Under the pieces are notes generated by a model. It did not search any database. It had not been told where the DNA came from and worked only from the letters and a program-made list of their open reading frames with translations. A stretch of 64,000 bases of DNA from Hymenobacter armeniacus (GTDB lineage: Bacteria > Bacteroidota > Bacteroidia > Cytophagales > Hymenobacteraceae). Made by a program: the position numbers and the translations under genes. The stretch lies in NCBI RefSeq assembly GCF_014699055.1, contig NZ_JACXAC010000006.1:372001-436000 (forward strand), in the 5' to 3' direction. Shown here piece by piece: positions 54,147 through 62,528 of this stretch (the first letter of the stretch is position 1; each line of letters begins with the position of its first letter).

Positions 54147-55890
54147 ACAAGGACTTTTTGTATTCCAGCGGCGGCTTGATGTTGGCTTTGCGCTCGGCGA
54201 AATACGTTGCCACCTCTTCCACGGACTTGGCGTTGAACGTCATGTCTTTGGTCAACAGTCCCTTGCGGCCCATGAGCACGCCGTAGCGCATGTCTTCGTA
54301 GCCGTTGGTGTGGTGGGCGTCGGGGTTGATGCTGAGCTGCACGCCCTGGTCCAGGGCGTAGCGCACCCAGCGCCAGTCCAGGTCGAGGCGCCAGGGGTTG
54401 GCGTTAATTTCGATGATGACCTGATGCTTGGCGCAGGCGTCGATGACGGCCTTGTAATCAATCGGGTAGCCCTGGCGGCGCAGCAGCAGGCGGCCCGTGG
54501 GATGGCCCAGCATGGTGGTGTAGGGGTTTTCGATGGCGCGCAGCAGGCGGTCGGTGGCCTTGCGCTCGTCCATTTTCAGGTTGGAGTGCACCGAGGCCAC
54601 GATGAAGTCGAACGAGGCCAGCACGTCGTTGGAATAATCGAGCGAGCCGTCGCCGAGAATGTCGCTCTCAATGCCCTTGAAAATGCGGAACGGCGCCAGC
54701 TCGGCGTTCAGCTTGTCGATTTCCTGGTGCTGCTGGCGCACCCGCTCGGGGCCGAGGCCGTTGGCGTAGTGGGCGGCCTGGCTATGGTCGCACAGGCCCA
54801 GGTACTCGTAGCCGTGGTCGCGCAGCCAAGTGGCCATTTCCCGGATGCTGTGGTTGCCGTCCGAATAGGTGCTGTGGTTGTGCAGGGAGCCGCGCAGGTC
54901 ACCGTCTTCGAGCAGGCGAGGCAGCTTTTTCTCGGCGGCCAGGGCGATTTCGCCCAGGCCTTCGCGCAGCTCGGGCACCACGAATTGCAAGCCGGCCTTC
55001 TCGTAGAGCGCTTCTTCCTGTTGGAATTTCTCGCGCCGGGCCCACTGGCGCAGGGTAGCGGGCGCCCCGCCCTGCACGCCGGGCAGGGTTTCGTCGAGGT
55101 GCTCGTCGGCGGCCGAGTTCAGGAAAACCTCAGTGGCAAAGGCTTCGGGCGCCACCACCAATACTTCGACCAGCACCCCCGATTCGGTGGCCCGGCCGCG
55201 CCAGGCGAAGGGGCCGGAACGGCGCGGGTCGGCGGTGAGGCCGTCGAGCGAGTTCAGCAGCTCGTGCGCTTTCTGTGGCTGCTCGGTGGCGGCCACGAGG
55301 CGCACGGTTTCCACGATTTCGAGGCGGCGGCGCAGCTCACCGGCTTCGGCCACTTGTTCGGTTTGCAGGGCCTCGCGCAGGCGTTGGGCGAGGTCGGCGG
55401 CCAGCTGCTCGGCCTGGGGGTAAAGCACTTTGCCCTGGCTTTGGCCGGCAAACTCCAGGGCTTCCAGAATGGACTCCTGGGTTTTCTTGCCGAAGCCTTT
55501 GAGCTTGCTCACCTGGTCGGTTTCGGCGGCTTCGCGCAGCTGGTCGATGGTTTCGATGCCCAGCTCCCGCCACAGGCTGCGAATTTTCTTCGGGCCGATG
55601 CCTTTGATTTTGAGCATCTCGACCACGCCGGGCGGCGTGATGTCGAGCAGGCGCTGCAGGTCCGAAAACGTGCCGGTGTCGAGCAACTCGGCCACTTTGG
55701 CGGCGGCGGTTTTGCTCAGGCCGGTGCGGTCGGGCAGGCCCGAGCGCTCCACTTCCGACACCGGGAAGCTCAGCGCGTCGAGGGCATTGGCGGTGCCTTC
55801 GATGGCGCGGATTTTAAAGGGGTTTTCGTCGTGCAGCTCCATCAGCTGGGCAGCCAGCTGAAAAGCGCGGGTCAGGGCGCGGTTATCCAC
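54139..55890 (-). CDS. polX: PolX-type protein: PHP phosphoesterase with altered polymerase site
   Basis: 583 residues. N-terminal helix-hairpin-helix regions (GLSKTAAAKVAELLDTGT; MLKIKGIGPKKIRSLW; LKGFGKKTQESILEAL), then the nucleotidyltransferase domain, then the C-terminal PHP domain with HNHSTYSDGNHS, LCDHSQ, VHSNLK and INPDAHH intact. The polymerase site is altered: the GSxRR...GDIDLL-type motif reads GELRRRLEIVETVRLV, so the two catalytic Asp are missing, and the later Asp is replaced in LVEVLVV. The protein is therefore likely a 3'-5' exonuclease/phosphatase rather than a polymerase. Overlaps the glycosyltransferase gene by eight bases. Confidence 0.9.
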   Translation of the reverse strand: MDNRALTRAFQLAAQLMELHDENPFKIRAIEGTANALDALSFPVSEVERSGLPDRTGLSKTAAAKVAELLDTGTFSDLQRLLDITPPGVVEMLKIKGIGPKKIRSLWRELGIETIDQLREAAETDQVSKLKGFGKKTQESILEALEFAGQSQGKVLYPQAEQLAADLAQRLREALQTEQVAEAGELRRRLEIVETVRLVAATEQPQKAHELLNSLDGLTADPRRSGPFAWRGRATESGVLVEVLVVAPEAFATEVFLNSAADEHLDETLPGVQGGAPATLRQWARREKFQQEEALYEKAGLQFVVPELREGLGEIALAAEKKLPRLLEDGDLRGSLHNHSTYSDGNHSIREMATWLRDHGYEYLGLCDHSQAAHYANGLGPERVRQQHQEIDKLNAELAPFRIFKGIESDILGDGSLDYSNDVLASFDFIVASVHSNLKMDERKATDRLLRAIENPYTTMLGHPTGRLLLRRQGYPIDYKAVIDACAKHQVIIEINANPWRLDLDWRWVRYALDQGVQLSINPDAHHTNGYEDMRYGVLMGRKGLLTKDMTFNAKSVEEVATYFAERKANIKPPLEYKKSLFE

Positions 55891-55996
55891 GGGGAAGTAG
55901 TTGTTGGGAAAACGAAAGTAGCGTACCGGGCTGCTTACGCGGAAAGGCGAGGCCGCGGCCAGCCGGGCCGTTTCTGCGTAGGCGCCTGAGACGCCT

Positions 55997-56004
55997 TACC
56001 TTGG
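55997..56004 (+). promoter_or_regulatory. Candidate -7 element of the lipocalin-like lipoprotein gene
   Basis: TACCTTGG, one base from TAnnTTTG. Confidence 0.4.
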
Positions 56005-56029
56005 CGCGCTCACTCTTCTTGCCCGGCTT

Positions 56030-56452
56030 ATGCTTTTTCCTCCGTACCTGCGGCTGCTGCCGCTGTCGCTGCTGTTACTGGCGGCCACCTGCCAGCAGCG
56101 CAAGCCCGTCATCATTTCTTCCCCCGCTTCCATGAAACAGCTCGAAGGCACCTGGCTCAGCTCGCGCGAGGAAGACCGGGGCGACACGCTGGTGTACCGT
56201 CCCAACACCTATGCCTTTCCGCCTTCGCGGGGCCGCACGGGCTTCGCGTTCAAGTCGTACGGCCGTTTTGAGCAGTTCGACATTGCGCCCACCGACGGCC
56301 TGGCCGGCCGCCCCGGCACCTGGGTCCTCGAAGGCGAAAACAGGGTCCGCATTCACCTCACCGAGGGCCAGGAGCCCGATTACACCCTGGAAGTAGTATC
56401 CGTCGAAAACAAAGTGCTAAAGGTGCGGCGCGTGGCCAATTCGAAGCCCTGA
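56030..56452 (+). CDS. Small lipocalin-like lipoprotein
   Basis: 140 residues. Signal and lipobox-like LLLLAATC near residue 20; mature part with EGTWLSSREEDRGDTLVYRPNTY and RVRIHLTEGQEPDYTLEVVS, the pattern of small lipocalin-type domains. No ligand can be inferred. The gene stands alone downstream of the polX promoter on the other strand. Confidence 0.75.
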   Translation: MLFPPYLRLLPLSLLLLAATCQQRKPVIISSPASMKQLEGTWLSSREEDRGDTLVYRPNTYAFPPSRGRTGFAFKSYGRFEQFDIAPTDGLAGRPGTWVLEGENRVRIHLTEGQEPDYTLEVVSVENKVLKVRRVANSKP

Positions 56453-56686
56453 GCCACGGAGCCGCGGGCGCTGCCCGGCGGTGCGCAGGCCTTTGTTCGC
56501 CGATTCCTTTTCGGAAATGAGCGGCGTTTGGGCCGAAAATTCACGGCGCGTTCATGTGGGCCGAACTCCTTTGCGGGAGCACGGCACAGTCGTTGCCAAG
56601 GGGCCAACCGGGGCCGGGGCCGCACGTAAGAACCTTACGGCGGCAGTCGGCTGTTCTTCAAGCCTCTTCTCTTAATTCCTTTCCGC

Positions 56687-57337
56687 ATGTCATTCCGCAC
56701 CTCCCTTCGCACGCTGCCGGCCCTCACGCTGGGCCTGGCCCTGAGCCTCAGCCCGGCCTTTGCCCAGAAAACCACCCTGAAGGCCAAAGACGACAAGCTC
56801 AAGGCCAAAACCACGGCCGCCGACGGCACCGTGAGCAAAACCAAAGCCACGGGTTTGGCGGCCGCCCCGCAGCCCACCTCGCCGGTGGCCTCGGCGCCGC
56901 AGGCCGTGCAGGCTGCTCCTGCGGCCGCGCCCGCCGCCAGTCTGGAAGCCGCCGGCTGGCTCGCCGACCTGGGCGCCGCCCAGGCCCAGGCCAAAGCCAC
57001 CAACCGTCCCATCCTGGCCGTTTTTTCGGGTTCTGACTGGTGCAAGCCCTGCATCATGTACGAGCAGGAAGTGTTTGCCAAGCCCGAGTTTTCGGCCTAC
57101 GCCAAAGACAAGCTGGTGCTGGCCCACTTCGATTTTCCGCGCCAGAAGCGCAACCAGCCCAGCGCCGCTCAGCTCAAGCTCAACGAAGCGGCCGCGGCCC
57201 AGCTCAACCGCGAGGGCGAGTTTCCGCTGGCCGTGGTGATTTCACCCGAGGGCAAGGTGCTGGCCAAAACCGGCTACATCGCCGGCGGCCCCACGGCCTT
57301 CGAAGCCTACCTGAAGAAGGTGGTGCCCACGCTGTAG
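56687..57337 (+). CDS. Exported thioredoxin-like protein
   Basis: 216 residues with a signal peptide (TLGLALSLSPAFAQ), then a Lys/Ala/Pro-rich linker (residues 25-90), then a thioredoxin domain with FSGSDWCKPCIMYEQEVF (WCKPC). YIAGGPTAFEAYL near the end follows thioredoxin-like DUF255-type proteins. It probably reduces disulfides in the periplasm. It is the first gene of the cluster with ApbE, DUF4266 and DUF3570. Its stop codon TAG (57335-57337) is inside a palindromic repeat; 234 bases upstream hold no other gene and no clear promoter. Confidence 0.86.
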   Translation: MSFRTSLRTLPALTLGLALSLSPAFAQKTTLKAKDDKLKAKTTAADGTVSKTKATGLAAAPQPTSPVASAPQAVQAAPAAAPAASLEAAGWLADLGAAQAQAKATNRPILAVFSGSDWCKPCIMYEQEVFAKPEFSAYAKDKLVLAHFDFPRQKRNQPSAAQLKLNEAAAAQLNREGEFPLAVVISPEGKVLAKTGYIAGGPTAFEAYLKKVVPTL

Positions 57338-57430
57338 AGACGCGACACGTCGCATCTCGGCGTCCGCGCCACCGTGCAGACCTGTTCAACCATTGTTCTA
57401 ACGCCGAGACGCGACGTGTCGCGTCTCTAC
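57334..57430. repeat. Hairpin repeat, family 2 (GTAGAGACGC type), copy 2
   Basis: Arms 57334-57363 and 57401-57430, 29 of 30 bases matching, with a 37-base loop. It sits between the thioredoxin gene and ApbE, and the left arm contains the thioredoxin stop codon. Confidence 0.9.
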
Positions 57431-57440
57431 ATTGCCCGTC

Positions 57441-58475
57441 GTGCCTGCCAAACCGCTGCTGATTTTGTTGCTGCTAGGGCTGCTGAGCGCCGTGCCCGGC
57501 CGTGCCCAGACGGGGGGGGCGCGCCACACGTTCACGCGCAGCGCCCACCTCATGGGGTCGCATTTCACCTTCACGGTGGTGGCCGAGAACGACTCGGCCG
57601 GGCAACGCGCGCTGCGGGCCGGCCTGCTCGAAGTGCGGCGCATCGACCGGCTCATGTCCTTCTGGGACTCGACTTCGGAGGTGGTGCGCATCAACCGCCT
57701 GGCGGGCGTGCGGCCCGTGGCGGTATCGGCCGAGACATTCGACCTCATCAACCGCACCCTGCGCCTGTCGCAGCTCAGCGACGGCGCTTTCGACATCACC
57801 TTCGCCAGCGCCGACAAGCTGTACAAGTTTGACCGGCAGGCGCACGCCAGCCTGCCCGACTCGGCCGCGGTGCGGGCTTCGGTGCGTCGCATCGGCTGGC
57901 AGAAAATCAAGCTCGATGCGGCCCAGCGCACCGTTTTCCTGCCCGAGAAGGGCATGCGCATCAACCTGGCGGGCATTCTGCAAGGCTACGGCCTGCGCCG
58001 CGCCAAGCAGGTGCTCGATAAAATGGGCATCAAGGGCGGGCTGATGAACGGCTCGGGCGACATCTACTGCTGGGGCCGGCAGGCCGACGGCTCGCTGTGG
58101 CGCGTGGCCATCGGCGACCCCGACCACCCGCGCAGCGTGGCCGCCTGGATTGATGTGACCGACGTGGCCGTGGTGACGGCCGGCAACTACGAGCAGTACT
58201 TCACGGTGGGCGGGCAGGTATACGGGCACATCATCAACCCGCACACGGGCTACCCGTCGGTGGGCCTGCGCTCGGTCACCATCATCTGCCCCGACGTGGA
58301 GCTGGCCGACGGATTGGACGAAGTCGTCTTCGTGAAAGGCCCAACCGCCGGTTTGGCGTTTATCAACGGACTCAAAAACGTGGACTGCACGTTGATAACC
58401 GACGATAACCGCACGCTGGTGTCCAAGGGCATGAAGCTGAATTACTACCACGGTAGTACCACCATGCGTCCCTGA
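57441..58475 (+). CDS. FAD:protein FMN transferase (ApbE) variant
   Basis: 344 residues from the GTG at 57441, with a signal peptide (LLILLLLGLLSAVPGRAQ). ApbE pattern: HLMGSHFTFTV, LSDGAFDITFAS, GGLMNGSGDIY, YGHIINPHTGYPSVG and a later ELADGLDEVVFV. The usual KGY...D motif reads AGILQGYGLRRA: the Lys is Gln and the Asp position is not acidic. ApbE attaches FMN to Thr or Ser of exported redox proteins. Whether this variant is active cannot be told from the sequence. An in-frame TTG at 57432 is an alternative start. Followed after 18 bases by DUF4266. Confidence 0.88.
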   Translation: MPAKPLLILLLLGLLSAVPGRAQTGGARHTFTRSAHLMGSHFTFTVVAENDSAGQRALRAGLLEVRRIDRLMSFWDSTSEVVRINRLAGVRPVAVSAETFDLINRTLRLSQLSDGAFDITFASADKLYKFDRQAHASLPDSAAVRASVRRIGWQKIKLDAAQRTVFLPEKGMRINLAGILQGYGLRRAKQVLDKMGIKGGLMNGSGDIYCWGRQADGSLWRVAIGDPDHPRSVAAWIDVTDVAVVTAGNYEQYFTVGGQVYGHIINPHTGYPSVGLRSVTIICPDVELADGLDEVVFVKGPTAGLAFINGLKNVDCTLITDDNRTLVSKGMKLNYYHGSTTMRP

Positions 58476-58493
58476 TTTATCGTATTGCCTGTC

Positions 58494-58736
58494 GTGAAAA
58501 ACTCCCTGCTCCTCTTCCGTTCTCGTCTGGCCCTGGCGCTGGTGCTGTTTCCGCTGGGCGCGGCGCTGCCCAGCTGCGTGTCGGTGGCAGCTTACCAGAA
58601 AGTGTACCTCAACGACGAGGACATGAAGCTGGCCAGCAAAACCGTGGAAACCCCTGAAACCAATTTTGAGAGCTACCGCGAAGGCGCCGGCGGGGCCAAT
58701 GGCGGCAAAGTGGGCGGCGGCTGCGGCTGCAACTAG
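58494..58736 (+). CDS. DUF4266 small lipoprotein
   Basis: 80 residues from a GTG start. Lipobox LPSC after a signal peptide; the mature peptide of about 50 residues contains VYLNDEDMKLASKTVETPE, then NFESYREGAGGANGG and the terminal GKVGGGCGCN. Glycine-rich, with two cysteines in the last four residues. The C-terminal motif is the strongest conserved part of this family. Function unknown. Such a tail could be a metal ligand, a modification site or a peptide that is processed. It lies between ApbE and DUF3570 in a tight unit. Confidence 0.88.
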   Translation: MKNSLLLFRSRLALALVLFPLGAALPSCVSVAAYQKVYLNDEDMKLASKTVETPETNFESYREGAGGANGGKVGGGCGCN

Positions 58737-58756
58737 CGGCCGATATTACTTCTCCT

Positions 58757-60121
58757 GTGAAAAACATCCTTACCCTTCTGGCCCTGGCGGCGCTGGCCAC
58801 CCCAGCCCTGGCCCAGACCAACCCCGGCACCACCCAGAACCCGAACCGCATCGACGGGTACGGCGCGCCGGTGAGCCCGTCGGTGCCCACCAACCGGGCC
58901 GCCGACGAGACGACCATCGACATCATCGGCGGCTATTACCAGCAGGACGGCAGCCACGGCGCCGTGGAAGGCGGCCGCGGCACCCAGCAGCTCACCGACG
59001 TGCCCCCCGCCATCATCGTGAACGTACCGCTCGATACCGTGAGCCGCCTCACCGCCAACGTGGGCGCCGACTTCTACGCCTCGGCCTCGACCGACCGGAT
59101 TGACTTTGCGCTGAGCACGCCCTCGGCCCACGACGTGCGCTACCACGGCGATTTTGGCTACTCCCGCGAGCACAAGTACACCGGCACCATCTGGGGCGTG
59201 GGCGCGGGCGTGTCGAAGGAGTACGACTATTTTTCCACCAACGTGGCCGCCTCGTTCGCCAAAACCTCGCGCGACGGCAACCGCCAGCTGAGCCTGGCCG
59301 GCCAGGTGTTTTTCGACCGCGTGACGCTGATTTTGCCACTGGAGCTGCGCCCGCGCTATTCGCCCGGCTCCACCACCGGCAAAGGCGACTACGGCTCCGA
59401 CCAGCGCCAGACCTACAACCTCACCGCCACCTACTCGCAGGTGCTCACCAAGCGGCTGCAGGCAGCCATCAGCACCGAGCTGGTGTCGCAAAACGGCCTG
59501 CTGAGCACGCCCTTCCACCGGGTGTATTTCCGCGACAACACCGTGGCAAACACGGCGCCCACGCTGGGCGGCGACTTCTCTACGCACTTTCCCACGGCGG
59601 CGCGGGTGGAAAACCTGCCCCGCTCGCGCTTCAAGTACCCGGTGAGTTTGCGGCTGAATTACTACGCCACCGACTTGGTGCAGGTGCGCGGCTTCTACCG
59701 CTTCTACAACGACAACTTCGGCATCCGGGCCCACACGTTTGAAGTGGAATTGCCGGTGAAGGTGACGCAGTTTTTTGCCCTGTACCCCTTCTACCGCTAC
59801 CACACCCAGACGGCGGCCACTTACTTTGCGCCCTTCGCGCAGCATTCCGTCAGCGACGAATTTTACACGTCGGACTACGACTTGGCGGCGTTTTCGGCCA
59901 ATAAAATCGGCCTGGGCCTGCGCTACTCACCGGTGTACGGCATCACGCGCTTCCGCGTGCCGGGCCAGGACGCCCAGGGCCGGCCCCACGTCATGCGCCT
60001 CAAGTCGTTTGACCTGCGCTACGCCAACTACCAGCAAACCGGCGCCAGCCTCTACAGCCCCGCCGACCGGCCCGACCTCAAAGCCAATATCGTGAGCTTT
60101 GACCTGGGCTTTGCGCTGTAA
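58757..60121 (+). CDS. DUF3570 outer-membrane beta-barrel protein
   Basis: 454 residues with a signal peptide (LTLLALAALATPALAQ). The rest is strand-rich with aromatic-ending strands (FYRFYNDNFGIRAHTFEVELPV; FDLRYANYQQTGASLY), typical of an outer-membrane barrel. The family region STDRIDFALSTPSAHDVRYHGDFGYSREH is present; in many relatives a SGAS-like run stands here, and it is STPSA in this protein. Function unknown. GTG start, 20 bases after DUF4266. Third gene in a row with a GTG start. Confidence 0.86.
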   Translation: MKNILTLLALAALATPALAQTNPGTTQNPNRIDGYGAPVSPSVPTNRAADETTIDIIGGYYQQDGSHGAVEGGRGTQQLTDVPPAIIVNVPLDTVSRLTANVGADFYASASTDRIDFALSTPSAHDVRYHGDFGYSREHKYTGTIWGVGAGVSKEYDYFSTNVAASFAKTSRDGNRQLSLAGQVFFDRVTLILPLELRPRYSPGSTTGKGDYGSDQRQTYNLTATYSQVLTKRLQAAISTELVSQNGLLSTPFHRVYFRDNTVANTAPTLGGDFSTHFPTAARVENLPRSRFKYPVSLRLNYYATDLVQVRGFYRFYNDNFGIRAHTFEVELPVKVTQFFALYPFYRYHTQTAATYFAPFAQHSVSDEFYTSDYDLAAFSANKIGLGLRYSPVYGITRFRVPGQDAQGRPHVMRLKSFDLRYANYQQTGASLYSPADRPDLKANIVSFDLGFAL

Positions 60122-60236
60122 GCTAGTGGCGTGGCGGAGTAATGAAGGGGTGAGTTGGTGAGTTTGCTGTTTGGCTTGTGCAAATTGCGCGGCCGTAGCA
60201 TCAATTCACCACCTCCCTCACCCACCAATCCACCAC

Positions 60237-60647
60237 TTGAAACACTGGCTGGTTAAATCCGAACCCGAAGCGTATTCCTGGGACACCTTTCTGGCCGAAG
60301 ACGGCACCGCCTGGACCGGCGTGCGCAACTACCAGGCCCGCAACAACCTCAACCTGATGCAGCCCGGCGACCTGGTGCTGTTTTACCACAGCGTGAGCGA
60401 AAAGGCCGTGGTGGGCGTGGCCGAAGTGGCCGCCCCCGCCGCCCCCGATGCCACCGCCGAAGCCGGCTCGCCGTGGGTGGCCGTGCACCTGCGGCCCGTG
60501 CGGCGCCTCCCCCAGCCCGTGAGCCTAGCCCAGCTCAAGGCCGATGCCCGCCTGAGCGAGCTGGCTCTGCTGCGGCAGTCGCGCCTCTCGGTGCTGCCCG
60601 TGCGCCCCGAGGAGTTCGACGCGGTTTTGGCGCTGGGCGCGAAATAA
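60237..60647 (+). CDS. EVE-domain protein
   Basis: 136 residues from a TTG start. HWLVKSEPEAYSWDTF at the N-terminus, GVRNYQARNNLNLMQPGDLVLFYH in the middle, and VVGVAEV: the EVE (PUA-like) pattern. EVE domains bind modified bases in DNA or RNA; here the protein is the stand-alone housekeeping type. No ATG is available near the conserved start, so the TTG at 60237 (a Leu-Lys-His-Trp codon run) is taken. Confidence 0.9.
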   Translation: MKHWLVKSEPEAYSWDTFLAEDGTAWTGVRNYQARNNLNLMQPGDLVLFYHSVSEKAVVGVAEVAAPAAPDATAEAGSPWVAVHLRPVRRLPQPVSLAQLKADARLSELALLRQSRLSVLPVRPEEFDAVLALGAK

Positions 60648-60750
60648 AACGCCCCGCGTGGGCACGAAACCGGCCATTTTGGGCGTAACTTTAGTCAAGC
60701 AACTGCTCGTTGGAGTGGTATTTCCAGCTGCTTTTTCCGAGCGCACGGGC

Positions 60751-62349
60751 ATGAAACTCCGTTATATTTTTCTGCTGATTTGGGGCTGGGCGCTGGCGGC
60801 CGCGCCCCCCGCGCTGGCACAGAAGCGCGGGCAGGCCCCGCCGCCCCCGCCGCCCAATGCCCCGCGCCAAACGGCCCGCACCGAGCTGCCGCTGGAACCC
60901 AGCGACAGCGAGGTGCACGTGCAGGCCGTGCCCGCCGACAGCACGGTGGTGCTGCTGGTGGGCCGCGAAAAGCTGCTGTCCAACAAAACGAAGTTTTCTT
61001 TTCAGCAGTACGACAGCACCCTGCGCCTGCGCCAGGAAACCCCTTTGGACGTGCCCACCGAGTTTGATTTCACGCGCATGTGCGCCGAAGGCACTACGGT
61101 GTACGCGCTGTTTACTTCGCACAGCAACACCGGCCGGCTGTGGGCCGCGGCCTACAGCGGGCGCCTGGGCCAGGTGCACACCCAGCAGTTCGACACCAAG
61201 CTGAGCCGCGAAGTGGTGGAGCTGAAGGCCCTCGACGGCCGCCTGTTTGCCACGGTGCTGCTCAACGACCAGCAGCACGTGACGGCGCTGCTGCTCGACG
61301 TGGCCACCGGCCAGATGCAGTACCTGCCTTCGGTGTACGAGCAGCTGCCCACCCAACTCACCTTCGTGGCCGATGCCGCCACCCGCCGCGCCGAGTACGT
61401 GCTGAGCCAGACCAACGGCCGCAAAAGCCGCCTCCTGCTCAAGCAGCTCACCGACCGCGGCCAGCTGGTGAAGTCCGAGTTTGTGCAGGCCGAGAGCGAG
61501 CGCAGCCTCCTCACCGCCCAGGTGACGCCCCCGCAGGACACCACCGCGCGCCTGCTCATGGGCACCTACTCACTGCGCGGCCTCGACTACGCCCAGGGCC
61601 TCTTCGCCACCGACCTGGCCCCCGCCGCGCCCGGCGCCAAGGCCCCGCTGCGCTTCTACGATTTCCTGCACCTGAAGCACTTTTTCGACTACCTCAAGCC
61701 CTCGCGCCAGGCCCGCCTGCGGGCCCGCACCGCGCGCCGTCTGGCCCGCTCCAGCGCGCCCACGCGCTGGCACTACCGCCTGCTGCTGCACGAGCTCATG
61801 TCCCAGCCCGACGGCGGCTACGTGCTGGTGGCCGAGGTGTATTACCCCCACTACCGCTACAACAGCTACGGCAGCTACTCCGGGCCCTTCAACAACCTGG
61901 GCAACCAGTTCGGCACGTCGCCTTTTGCCGGCTCGCGCATCTTCGACGGCTACCAGACCACGCACGCCGTGGTCTGCGGCTTCGACCGCTCCGGCGCCCT
62001 CATCTGGGACAACACCTTTGTGGTAGAAAACCTGCGCCGGGCCGAGCTGGAAGAAGCCGTGCGCCTCCAGACCCTGCCAGATGGTCGCCTCGTGCTGGCG
62101 TACCTCGACGAGGAAAAACTGCGCTACAAAGTGATAAACCGCGCCGACGACGCGCCCAACGACAGCCAGGTTGAAATTCAGACCGGCAGCGACGGCACCA
62201 CGCCCGCCCAGGAACGCACCGCCGACACCTCGCAGGCCGACCTGCTGCCGTGGTTTGGCAGCCGGTTTGTGGCCGTGGGCTACCAAAAAGTGCGCGTGGA
62301 GCACGGCCGCGACCGGGAAGTGTTTTTTCTGAATTCGGTGGTGTTTTAG
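60751..62349 (+). CDS. Exported protein of unknown function
   Basis: 532 residues from the ATG at 60751, with a signal peptide (YIFLLIWGWALAAAPPALAQ), a Pro-rich linker and a mostly beta-strand remainder (LRLRQETPLDVPTEFDFTRM; LLDVATGQMQYLPSVYEQLP) that could form a propeller or long beta structure. The middle contains basic ARTARRLARS and a Tyr/Ser/Gly-rich stretch (HYRYNSYGSYSGPFNNLG). No family recognised. A near -7 element TAACTTTA lies at 60686-60693. Confidence 0.8.
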   Translation: MKLRYIFLLIWGWALAAAPPALAQKRGQAPPPPPPNAPRQTARTELPLEPSDSEVHVQAVPADSTVVLLVGREKLLSNKTKFSFQQYDSTLRLRQETPLDVPTEFDFTRMCAEGTTVYALFTSHSNTGRLWAAAYSGRLGQVHTQQFDTKLSREVVELKALDGRLFATVLLNDQQHVTALLLDVATGQMQYLPSVYEQLPTQLTFVADAATRRAEYVLSQTNGRKSRLLLKQLTDRGQLVKSEFVQAESERSLLTAQVTPPQDTTARLLMGTYSLRGLDYAQGLFATDLAPAAPGAKAPLRFYDFLHLKHFFDYLKPSRQARLRARTARRLARSSAPTRWHYRLLLHELMSQPDGGYVLVAEVYYPHYRYNSYGSYSGPFNNLGNQFGTSPFAGSRIFDGYQTTHAVVCGFDRSGALIWDNTFVVENLRRAELEEAVRLQTLPDGRLVLAYLDEEKLRYKVINRADDAPNDSQVEIQTGSDGTTPAQERTADTSQADLLPWFGSRFVAVGYQKVRVEHGRDREVFFLNSVVF

Positions 62350-62376
62350 GCTTTTAGGTTTCCACCGGCCATCCAT

Positions 62377-62470
62377 GAACGTCATGCTGAGCTTGTCGAA
62401 GCATCTCTACCGCAGTAGTAATTATTTACTTACCCGGTAGAGATGCTTCGACAAGCTCAGCATGACGTTC
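62377..62470. repeat. Intergenic hairpin repeat, family 1
   Basis: Perfect 36-base arms 62377-62412 and 62435-62470, core GTCATGCTGAGCTTGTCGAAG then CATCTCTACCG. AT-rich 22-base loop. The largest and cleanest of the family in this window. Confidence 0.93.
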
Positions 62471-62528
62471 TTTTTTTTGTGGTTTCCGTTATTCCCAAAG
62501 CATTCTATTTTTACCCCAACACTCCTGT

